Source: Oribacterium parvum (GTDB lineage: Bacteria; Bacillota; Clostridia; Lachnospirales; Lachnospiraceae). Taken from it: a DNA stretch of 16,745 nucleotides. Below are positions 7,345 through 13,869 of the stretch, piece after piece (within the stretch, counting starts at the first letter, position 1; each line of letters opens with the position of its first letter). A program made the translations under genes and the position numbers. The notes beneath the pieces were generated by a model that saw nothing but the letters and a program-made list of their open reading frames with translations, did not search any database and had not been told where the DNA came from. Location: NCBI GenBank assembly GCA_938022235.1, contig CALIEL010000031.1:1-16745 (forward strand). The letters are read 5' to 3'.

Positions 7345-8100
7345 CAAGAAAGAAAAAAACAGCAAAAAATCTTTAGCTCGAAGAGAAAGAGTTAGAGATT
7401 TGCAAAGTGCAAACGGAAGGTTTGCGAACTATAATCAAGAAAGAGAGGTACAATCCAATGGACGAAGAACAGTACTTCTACTGGAGACTTAACTGAGTAG
7501 AGAGAACCTAACTCTTGTATAGCGGGAATTGTGCTATCGGTTTGCAGAAGACTTTCTTCTTATTTTCTGAAAAGAGCAGGTTTCCAATAGAATCGGTTTC
7601 CCATCATAAACGCTTTAAATATATAAAATCATGGTGAAATTCCATTTTGAAATTATAGAGAAGCGATTCGGAAAAAGGTGGTACAAACCAATGGCTAGAT
7701 AAGACAATTGAATATTAAGCATTTCCTGAAGATGAAACCCGCTGTTTCCCGAGGAATGCTTTCGGATGTATAGCATCCATGATAAAAACAATGACGATGA
7801 GCTCTCTTCTCCGAGATAAGAGGAAAGGGAATTCCGATACGAATGTTTCAGAGAGGGAGCATTAGTATAGAGGAGGAATTAATCGTAAGAAAGGCAAAGG
7901 ACTTGCTTTTCAAAAGATAGATAAGCGATAAGTGAATCGTTTATCATACAAAAGAATATTGAATAAGAAACAAGAAAAGTAGAATAAAGCTACTAAGCTT
8001 GAAAAAAGTCCCTTCATAAAGGGATTCCAGTGATGGACGAAAAAGCAGTCTATTCATATAAAAGAAAGGATCTTCGAATGTATACTCGAAGGTCCTTTCT
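7345..8100 (+). ncRNA. Candidate large structured non-coding RNA (about 755 nt)
   Basis: No reading frame of 60 or more codons exists here on the plus strand, yet local pairing is dense. Perfect or near-perfect stems include 7409-7414/7420-7425, 7470-7474/7479-7483 (CUUC loop), 7519-7523/7533-7537, 7718-7727/7752-7760 enclosing 7734-7738/7744-7748, 7764-7768/7774-7778, 7804-7808/7818-7822, 7920-7929/7936-7945 (10 bp, one G-U), 7978-7982/7990-7994 and 8009-8014/8019-8024. AAGAGTTAG (7387-7395) pairs with CTAACTCTT (7508-7516), closing a multibranch domain. The motif GGTACAAWCCAATGG occurs at 7447-7461 and 7680-7694. A promoter precedes it and a 15-bp hairpin ends it. Its size suits the class of ornate large bacterial RNAs (OLE, GOLLD, ROOL, HEARO), but I see no feature that assigns it to one. 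I see no tmRNA, RNase P or intron core. Ends are estimates. Confidence 0.6.
8063..8100. terminator. Hairpin ending the structured RNA and the pepT operon
   Basis: AGAAAGGATCTTCGA (8063-8077) pairs with TCGAAGGTCCTTTCT (8086-8100), 15 pairs including one G-U, 8-nt loop. Rightward it is followed by a broken T-rich run (CTTGTTTCT), leftward by TTTATAT. It therefore probably serves both the RNA and the leftward pepT transcript. Neither tail is a perfect U-run. Confidence 0.65.
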
Positions 8101-8136
8101 CTTGTTTCTATAATGTCCTGTAGCGTTTCATCAATA

Positions 8137-8193
8137 CGTCTTGTTCTAGAAGTCCGTCCCATTCTATAAGCCCGTCCTATCTATGAGCCCGTC
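8137..8193. repeat. Short 18-bp imperfect tandem repeat after pepT
   Basis: CGTC recurs at 8137, 8155, 8173 and 8190, spacing 18, 18 and 17. Between them the units share a core like CCGTCCYATTCTATAAGC; the first unit is more divergent. The array lies 20-75 bp beyond the pepT stop and beside the terminator hairpin. It is non-coding as far as I can see. Confidence 0.55.
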
Positions 8194-8212
8194 TTGCCTT
8201 ATCGCCCGGAAC

Positions 8213-9451
8213 TTATTGTTTTTTCCCAATTATTTCCTGACAGATCTTCAAAAGCACCGGTATCATCTTTTTGAAGGAATTCAGATTCAGGTATTCATAA
8301 ATCCCGTGGTAGTTCTCTCCTCCCGTAGACAGGTTGGGGCAGGGTAAGCCCATGAAAGAAAGCTTCGCACCGTCTGTACCTCCACGAATGGGGCAGACCT
8401 TCGGGGTAACTCCCTCTTTTTCAAAGGCTGTTTTTGCCACATCAATCAAATACATATGAGGGCGAACCTTTTCCACCATATTATAATAGCTGTCTTTCAC
8501 TTCTACGGAAAACTGTGCCCCCTTCTCTCCGTATTTCTGATTCAGCTTCTCTCCCGCCTCCTGGAAAATTCTCTTCTTTTCTTGGAATTTCTCCCAATCA
8601 TGGTCACGGATAATGTAGTCTAAAGTAGCCAGACTTTCCTCTCCCACAAAGGAACATAGGTGAAAGAAGCCTTCGTATCCTTCCGTGTTGGCAGGCGTAC
8701 AGTTTGGCAGTAAAGCATTAAACTCCATCGCCAAAAGATTGGCATTCATCATCTTATCCTTTGCAGAACCGGGATGGACATTCACACCATGAATCTTCAC
8801 CTTTCCGCTGGCAGCATTGAAATTCTCATATTCCACCTCTCCCAGAGTGCCGCCGTCCACAGTATAAGCCACCTCTGCGCCGAAAAGAGGAACATCAAAG
8901 AGGTCTGCTCCTGCCCCAACCTCTTCATCCGGTGTAAAACCTATGCAAATGTCTCCATGACGAAACTCCGGATGGGTCTGAATATATTCCACCATAGCCA
9001 TGATTTCCGCAACGCCCGCCTTATCATCCGCTCCCAATAAGGTTTTTCCGTTGGTAACCATTAAATCCTGTCCAACCGCCTCTAAAAGCTTTGGAAAGAC
9101 TTTCGGAGAAAGAACTTCGGTTTCGTTTAAAGCAATATCTTTTCCATCATAATTACTTACAATTCTGGGCTCCACATTCTTACCTCTTGCAGAGGGAGAA
9201 GTATCCATGTGGGCAATAAATCCTAAAGCAGGAGTCTTTTCCTGCTCTTCCTTCGATAAATTGGAAGGGATTTTCCCGTAAACATAGGCATGGTCGGTAC
9301 ACTGTACGTCCTTTACCCCCAGCTCCTTTAAATCCGCTTCCAGGACTCTTGCCAGGTCAAACTGCTTCTCGCTGGAAGGAATCTTTTCCTGATCCGGCAC
9401 AGATTCCGTATCAATCTTTAGGTAGCGAATCAAACGTTCTACTGCATCCAT
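8213..9451 (-). CDS. pepT: Peptidase T (tripeptide aminopeptidase, M20B)
   Basis: This cytosolic di-zinc enzyme removes the N-terminal residue of tripeptides, finishing peptide breakdown. The 412 aa match the family's usual length. The metal and catalytic set is complete: His81 and Asp83 in HMDTSPSARG, Asp142 in LGADDKAG, Glu176-Glu177 in TPDEEVGAG, Asp199 in TVDGG, and His382 in ENYHGIYEY, each about three residues on from E. coli PepT (His78, Asp80, Asp140, Glu173-174, Asp196, His379). GGTDGAKLSFMGLPCPNLSTGG is also typical. The ATG follows AAAGGAG at good spacing. It lies 48 nt after metA and is probably the last gene of a dac-metA-pepT transcript. Free amino acids from imported peptides would suit an asaccharolytic or mixed lifestyle (inference). 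Confidence 0.97.
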   Translation of the reverse strand: MDAVERLIRYLKIDTESVPDQEKIPSSEKQFDLARVLEADLKELGVKDVQCTDHAYVYGKIPSNLSKEEQEKTPALGFIAHMDTSPSARGKNVEPRIVSNYDGKDIALNETEVLSPKVFPKLLEAVGQDLMVTNGKTLLGADDKAGVAEIMAMVEYIQTHPEFRHGDICIGFTPDEEVGAGADLFDVPLFGAEVAYTVDGGTLGEVEYENFNAASGKVKIHGVNVHPGSAKDKMMNANLLAMEFNALLPNCTPANTEGYEGFFHLCSFVGEESLATLDYIIRDHDWEKFQEKKRIFQEAGEKLNQKYGEKGAQFSVEVKDSYYNMVEKVRPHMYLIDVAKTAFEKEGVTPKVCPIRGGTDGAKLSFMGLPCPNLSTGGENYHGIYEYLNLNSFKKMIPVLLKICQEIIGKKQ

Positions 9452-9499
9452 AACTTTCTCCTTTACTTGTACTCATTGCTTCAGTCACTATTTGTTCCC

Positions 9500-10486
9500 T
9501 TAATCGGTAGACTTTACGGTACTGTCTCTTTCACTTCTATGGTCATCCCGAAGATAACTGTCCTCTGAAACCGGTCGCATTTCCTCCAAACGATAGGGAG
9601 TCTCCTGATACACAAAATTTAACCAATTACTATAGGTACAGTTGGAGCTGGAACGCCAGGATAAAATCGGGGTATTCTCCGGATTGTCATCAGGATAATA
9701 GTTCACCGGAACCTCCGGATTTATTCCTTTGGCCAAATCTCTTTTATACTCCTTATCCAAGTCATACCGGTCATACTCGGAATGGCCGGTAACAAAGATT
9801 TGGCGGGAAGAGCAGGCCAAAATCAAGTAGCTTCCCGCCTCTTCACTGTCCGCCACCACATAAAGCTCTTTATTTTTCTTTACTGCCTCTTCATCCAGTC
9901 CGGTATAACGGGATTGGGGAACATAAAACTCATCATCCATTCCCCTCATCAGCATTTTCTTTCTATGAAGAACCCTGTGGGAATAAATTCCGCTTAATTT
10001 CTTCTCCAAAGGCACTTTCTGAATTCCATAATGATAGTACAGCCCCGCCTGGGCTCCCCAACAGATATGGAAGGTGGAAAACACATGGGTTTTTGACCAT
10101 TCCATAACCTCCGTAAGTTCTTTCCAGTATCCAACCTCTTCAAAAGGCATCTTTTCCACCGGAGCTCCGGTGATGATTAAGCCGTCAAAATACTCGTCCT
10201 TTACGGATGAAAAATTAACATAAAAGGTATTTAAATGAACGGAGCTGGTATGAGTAGAAACATGGGATTCCATCTTCATCAGTGTGATTTCCGTCTGAAT
10301 CGGGAAGTTGGAAAGCACCCTAAGTAGATCCAGCTCCGTATCTTCCTTTAAAGGCATCAGGTTGAGAATGGCAATATGCAGAGGTCGAATATTCTGGGAT
10401 ACCGCTCTCTGTTCATCCATGACGAAAATATTTTCCTTTTCTAATATGTCCTTCGCAGGCAAATGGTTCTGTACTTTAATTGGCAT
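9500..10486 (-). CDS. metA: Homoserine O-acetyltransferase, MetA type
   Basis: This enzyme acylates the hydroxyl of L-homoserine, the committed step of methionine synthesis. The fold is a class-I glutamine amidotransferase-like one. Catalytic Cys142 (HICWGAQAG), His235 and Glu237 (TGHSEYD) fall exactly at the family's numbering. The residue known to set the acyl donor is Glu111 (GAPVE); in the Bacillus cereus MetA, Glu111 gives acetyl-CoA preference whereas Gly111 in E. coli gives succinyl-CoA. I therefore call acetyltransferase, despite many databases naming it succinyltransferase. It has 328 aa, with a short charged tail after EEM. AAGGGGGA precedes the ATG, and the upstream carboxypeptidase ends 17 nt before, so the two are likely co-transcribed. 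No S-box riboswitch was seen. Confidence 0.96.
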   Translation of the reverse strand: MPIKVQNHLPAKDILEKENIFVMDEQRAVSQNIRPLHIAILNLMPLKEDTELDLLRVLSNFPIQTEITLMKMESHVSTHTSSVHLNTFYVNFSSVKDEYFDGLIITGAPVEKMPFEEVGYWKELTEVMEWSKTHVFSTFHICWGAQAGLYYHYGIQKVPLEKKLSGIYSHRVLHRKKMLMRGMDDEFYVPQSRYTGLDEEAVKKNKELYVVADSEEAGSYLILACSSRQIFVTGHSEYDRYDLDKEYKRDLAKGINPEVPVNYYPDDNPENTPILSWRSSSNCTYSNWLNFVYQETPYRLEEMRPVSEDSYLRDDHRSERDSTVKSTD

Positions 10487-10503
10487 AGCTTCCCCCTTTA
10501 CTT

Positions 10504-11652
10504 CTATCCGAAACGCTTATACAAGGTGGCATGATCCTTAATACACTGCCAGGTGCTGGAGCTGTAGCCGGTTACCACCAAAAGATTTTTTCCATTTGCT
10601 CCTTTTCCGCTGCTGACAGCGCAAAACATAGATTGACGAACAAAGCCTGTTTTCGCCATAGTCACACTGGCGCCTCCGGTATCCTGCCCTTTTATTCTTT
10701 GTACAAACAGGTTCGTTAGCTTAATACCGTTCTCGTGCTTATTGGTGGCAGGAATCTGATAGTTCTCCGTGGAAAGAACCTCTCTGGCTATGGAATTTCG
10801 CATAGCCGCCGCCATAATTTCCCCAATATCCTTCACATTCATATGATGGGTACTGTGATAAAGCCCTGTAGCATTCTGGAATTTACAGTCTGAAGATAGC
10901 CCCAAGTCCTGAGCTTTTTTATTCATTAAAGCTACAAATCCTGCTTCAGAACCGGCAATTTCCTTAGCCAGAGCCAATACCGCATCCGCTCCTGAGGGTA
11001 GAATTACCCCATAGAGTAAATCCTTTACCCGAACCTGCTCCCCTGCCACAAAACCGCAGTTGCTGGCTCCTCTTGCCTTCACATAGTCCACAATATCCTG
11101 GGTAATGGTAATCTTCTTTTCTAAATCCGGAAGATTCTCAACCGCCACAAGTAAAGTCATCACCTTTGTCATAGAGGCCGGATTCATGCTTGCAGAGCTG
11201 TTCTTCTCACCTAAGATTGTGCCCTGATCCAAATCAAAAACCACTGCATAATTGGCATTTACCTCTGAGCCGATAGACTTAGTCTGTCCATTTCCTGAGA
11301 GTTTCGCTAAATTCCACTTTCTTTCCTGGGTAACAGCCGTATTTTGACCGCTACTCTTCGTCGGATTTTGAGAGGATGCACTCCCCGGATTGGCTGCCGG
11401 GCTGCTTCCGCCGGAATTTGCAGATCCGCTGTTACCGGCCCCGGCATTCCCCTGATTATTATAAAGAAGGTCTTCAATATACTGGTAGGTGGGATCCTTT
11501 CCTCTTCCTACACCGCTTCCATTAACGGAAACCGGACCGTAGTCTGAAATTCCGTAAACTCTTTCTTCTGCATATATCAATGTACTCTGTACTATGGATA
11601 ATAACAACACCATAGAGCACAAGCTTTTTTTGATTCCCATTCTTTTTCTCAT
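10504..11652 (-). CDS. Serine-type D-Ala-D-Ala carboxypeptidase (S11, PBP5/DacF-like)
   Basis: This exported enzyme trims the terminal D-Ala from peptidoglycan stem peptides and so limits cross-linking. The 382 aa begin with a signal peptide (basic 1-9, hydrophobic 10-26, cut likely after Ala28). A Gly/Ser/Asn/Pro-rich linker follows (about 64-110). The catalytic domain has SMTK (Ser160-Lys163), SGA at 220-222 where SxN is the rule, and KTG (334-336). The Asn-to-Ala change in motif two is notable, although SGAD-type variants exist in Clostridia as far as I recall. The PBP5 C-terminal domain and membrane anchor are absent, so it may be secreted or wall-associated through the linker. A second ATG at codon 5 is a possible start. 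Its stop lies 17 nt before metA. Confidence 0.92.
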   Translation of the reverse strand: MRKRMGIKKSLCSMVLLLSIVQSTLIYAEERVYGISDYGPVSVNGSGVGRGKDPTYQYIEDLLYNNQGNAGAGNSGSANSGGSSPAANPGSASSQNPTKSSGQNTAVTQERKWNLAKLSGNGQTKSIGSEVNANYAVVFDLDQGTILGEKNSSASMNPASMTKVMTLLVAVENLPDLEKKITITQDIVDYVKARGASNCGFVAGEQVRVKDLLYGVILPSGADAVLALAKEIAGSEAGFVALMNKKAQDLGLSSDCKFQNATGLYHSTHHMNVKDIGEIMAAAMRNSIAREVLSTENYQIPATNKHENGIKLTNLFVQRIKGQDTGGASVTMAKTGFVRQSMFCAVSSGKGANGKNLLVVTGYSSSTWQCIKDHATLYKRFG

Positions 11653-11873
11653 CTTTCCCTGATTACTTCTTCCTATAATATTTTAACTTTTTAAAAGAAA
11701 GGCCTGCCCCTTCCTATTAAAAATTTCACTCTTGCATTTACATTCCTATCCCTCTTCCTATTACGCTCTTCATAATCTTGGAATACGGGAAAACATTTTC
11801 ATCATAAAGGGCAAAGCAGAAAAGCACAAGGGATAAAGCTTACAAAATCATGTCAACTATACGCCGGCCTTTG

Positions 11874-12557
11874 TTATACACAGATATCCGCCTTGATTTT
11901 TTCAAATATTTTATCTCCGATTCTTTTTACATTCTTAATTTCTTCAATACTGGAAAATCCGCCGTATTCCTCCCTGTAACGGATGATATTTTTCGCCGTG
12001 GCGGGACCAATCCCTTTTAAGCTTTCCAGCTCCTGCTCGGTAGCGGTGTTGATATTGATTTTCTTTTCCTTCTGATTTTGCTGAATTTCCTCTCGTCTAT
12101 CTTCTATACCGTCTTCTTTCTTTTCGCCGACTTCTTTCTTTTCGCCATCCTCTCCGATTTCTGCTTTACTTCCTGCTTTACTTTCTTCTTCGCCATCTTC
12201 TTTACTTATCTCCGGATTCTCTTCTTTTTTCGCCTTTTTACTCCCTTCTAGGTTTTCCCGCTTTTCTTGGCTTTCCACTTCTACCGAATCTTCTATTTTT
12301 TGATTTTCTCGTCCCTCTTGCTTTTCTTCTGCAGTTTTGCTCTGCTCTTCCGGCAGCTTTACCTTTCTCTTTGCCTCTAAGCTTTCATAAGCGCCCCGGG
12401 CCAGAAACGCTTCTTTCTCTTCCCCCGCAGCCCCCTTATAGATTATCTTTCTTTCCCGTTCCCGGTTCATCAAAAATAAAAATCCCAGAAGCATAAGCAT
12501 CAGAAGCAATAAAATAATTTTTCCCCATTTCAAGGAAGACAGACATAAATTGGGCAT
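11874..12557 (-). CDS. comEA: ComEA-like membrane-anchored helix-hairpin-helix DNA-binding protein
   Basis: ComEA binds incoming DNA at the outer face of the membrane and passes it to the ComEC channel during transformation. The 227-aa protein has a single N-terminal membrane segment (about 12-30), then a Lys/Glu-rich low-complexity spacer (about 45-165) and a C-terminal domain with two HhH motifs: INTATEQELESLKGIGPATAKNII (about 170-193) and FSSIEEIKNVKRIGDKIFEKIK (about 202-223). GIGPATA and RIGDKI are the DNA-backbone hairpins. The spacer is long and highly charged compared with Bacillus ComEA. AGAAAGGAG precedes the ATG at suitable spacing. No comEC lies beside it. Transformability of the host is not shown by this alone. 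Upstream it has an unusual repeat-filled leader (12571-12840). Confidence 0.85.
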   Translation of the reverse strand: MPNLCLSSLKWGKIILLLLMLMLLGFLFLMNRERERKIIYKGAAGEEKEAFLARGAYESLEAKRKVKLPEEQSKTAEEKQEGRENQKIEDSVEVESQEKRENLEGSKKAKKEENPEISKEDGEEESKAGSKAEIGEDGEKKEVGEKKEDGIEDRREEIQQNQKEKKININTATEQELESLKGIGPATAKNIIRYREEYGGFSSIEEIKNVKRIGDKIFEKIKADICV

Positions 12558-12570
12558 AAGAAGCTCCTTT

Positions 12571-12840
12571 CTGAAAAATAAATAGATAGCAGAATCCTTG
12601 AAAAAATGAACTAATGACAGAATGATTGAAAAAATGAATAAATGGCAGAATATTTGAAAATGAACTAATAAATAAATGAATAGTTGAAAATCAGAATACT
12701 AAAAAAGAAAGGTATAGATGAAAATAAGAAAACACGAAAACAAATAGATAGATGGAAATAAGAAAACGTGAAAACAAATGGATAGATTGAAATAAAAATC
12801 TTTGAAAATGGATGAATAAAAGAACCGATAAAACAAGAAG
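12571..12840. repeat. Degenerate 26-34-bp tandem repeat array upstream of comEA
   Basis: Units begin (YTGAAAA or GATGAAA type) at 12571, 12598, 12626, 12654, 12684, then 12717, 12751, 12785 and 12811. The first group has 27-30-bp units with a core like TTGAAAAAATGAAY and ending CAGAAT; the second has two near-identical 34-bp units (AAATAAGAAAAC shared) and a decayed third. The tract is very AT-rich, with stops in the frames I checked, and carries no gene I can find. It starts 14 bp upstream of comEA, so comEA must be transcribed through or from it. Confidence 0.65.
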
Positions 12841-12890
12841 AATTGAATCTTAATAAAACTAAAGAAGAAAACTATGAGCTTTAGTATACC

Positions 12891-12942
12891 ATACTCTTCC
12901 CTATAAATTCTCTTCGCATAAAGAATTTATAAGGAAGAATAT
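12891..12942. repeat. Long hairpin (19 pairs) between the ThyX-like gene and the repeat array
   Basis: Arms 12891-12911 and 12922-12942 pair as ATA, TCTTCC and TATAAATTCT with their complements, interrupted by two single mismatches; the loop is 10 nt. Neither side has a U-run, so it is not a classic terminator. It may stabilise a transcript end, act as a protein-binding site, or be part of the comEA leader. Confidence 0.5.
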
Positions 12943-12948
12943 TTCCAT

Positions 12949-12985
12949 AAAAAAATTTTAAAAAGCGGAAAGGGCTATGCTTCCG
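12949..12985 (-). terminator. Probable weak terminator of the ThyX-like gene
   Basis: Leftward, CGGAA (12985-12981) pairs with TTCCG (12970-12966) around the stop codon, followed by CTTTTT, AAAA and a seven-T run. The stem has only five pairs, so strength is uncertain. Confidence 0.4.
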
Positions 12986-13607
12986 ATTCCTTCTCTGCCA
13001 AAATCAGCTCTTTGGCATAGGGTAGTGTCTTAATCCAATCGCAGAAGGTATGCCATTCTTCTAACTTATGACTCTTTCTGGAAAAATACATATTGATAAG
13101 ACTTTCGTAATTCATGGTACAGGTCCGCATTTGCTGATAAGAGCTGGGAAGCAACTGGATAATGCTGTACCAATCCTCCTTGTTTTTCTCCTCCAGAAAA
13201 CGAAGGCGAATACGTTCCAGATCCTCCACCGTTCTTTTCAAACTTTCCATCCCTTCCTCGGTGAGATGGTCATGGGAAAAGTCCTCAATGCTAAATTCCT
13301 TGGAATGAATTTTGTGCATGGTAGAGGTGGAATTGGCTACGGTTGCCACCTTATAAGTGTCATACTCTTTCCACCAATAAAGAGGAGCCGTGATGTCCAC
13401 GGAGACAAAGATTTGACGGATAAACTTCCTATGATCGGAACCTGCCAGTCGCAAACGCCTTGCCAGATTCATGTCATTTGGACCCAGTTGATAATTTCCT
13501 TCTTCATCATAATAAGAGTCCGCCCTATCCCAAGAATTCATAGGATTTCTGGCACCTCTCATGGCATTTTCTATATTCATTACGGATGTTCTTTCACACT
13601 TTAACAT
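12975..13607 (-). CDS. ThyX-like (thymidylate synthase complementing-like) protein, motif-divergent
   Basis: Genuine ThyX makes dTMP from dUMP using FAD and methylene-THF. This 210-aa protein has the size of a ThyX subunit and a segment FIRQIFVSVDITAPLYWW followed by KEYDTYKVATVANSTSTMHK (about 62-99) that sits where ThyX carries RHRxxSxNxxSxR. The RHR is missing; only the NxxS part is retained. The tail YESLINMYFSRKSHKLEEWHTFCDWI also looks like the ThyX C-terminal helix. I recall close relatives in Clostridia labelled either hypothetical or ThyX-complementing. Catalysis as thymidylate synthase is therefore doubtful. I chose ATG 13607 because AGGAAGAG lies just upstream; an earlier in-frame ATG at 13628 has no ribosome site. 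It is divergent from pepP and possibly ends at 12949-12985. Confidence 0.6.
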   Translation of the reverse strand: MLKCERTSVMNIENAMRGARNPMNSWDRADSYYDEEGNYQLGPNDMNLARRLRLAGSDHRKFIRQIFVSVDITAPLYWWKEYDTYKVATVANSTSTMHKIHSKEFSIEDFSHDHLTEEGMESLKRTVEDLERIRLRFLEEKNKEDWYSIIQLLPSSYQQMRTCTMNYESLINMYFSRKSHKLEEWHTFCDWIKTLPYAKELILAEKESEA

Positions 13608-13791
13608 AGCTCTTCCTTTCTCATGCAAAACTGATGGCAGTATAACATGGGACGTTTTTCTAAGCCAGCCTAATATAGCTTTTTAGAATACTTTTAGGCT
13701 TTTTCCTTTGTAGCGCGATTACTCCGGACTTTCGCTTCCGTTATTTTTTTAGAACATTTTTCCTAAAAATCAAAGTTTATCCCCCTATTCT

Positions 13792-13821
13792 TTAGCCTTT
13801 TTGAGCAAATCGTGCTATAAT
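13792..13821 (+). promoter_or_regulatory. Extended -10 promoter of the Xaa-Pro aminopeptidase gene
   Basis: TATAAT (13816-13821) preceded by TG with one base between (TGCTATAAT), with a weak TTAGCC at 18-nt spacing. The start near 13828 gives a leader of about 40 nt before the ATG, which has GGAGGT upstream. Confidence 0.7.
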
Positions 13822-13869
13822 ACACTACAGCGTTTGGTTTTTATACTTGAAGAATTATGGAGGTAGAAC

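Noticed and set aside
7676..7694. T-box-like AGGTGGTAC in the RNA region
   Set aside because: It resembles the T-box AGGGTGGNACC, but there is no stem I, no overlapping terminator and no downstream plus-strand gene, so the match is coincidental.
7345..8100. tmRNA, RNase P or group II intron
   Set aside because: No GAGGAAAGUCC-type RNase P core, no tRNA-like ends with CCA, and no domain V hairpin were found.
7944..8162. A 72-aa leftward frame across the RNA 3' end and terminator
   Set aside because: It runs through the hairpin and the 18-bp repeats, has no ribosome site and lies opposite the structured RNA.
11851..11856. Perfect leftward TTGACA upstream of the carboxypeptidase
   Set aside because: No -10 lies at 16-18 nt (the only candidate TTTATC is at 13), so I did not call a promoter.
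12571..12840. CRISPR array
   Set aside because: Units are degenerate and contiguous with varying length; there are no unique spacers and no cas genes.
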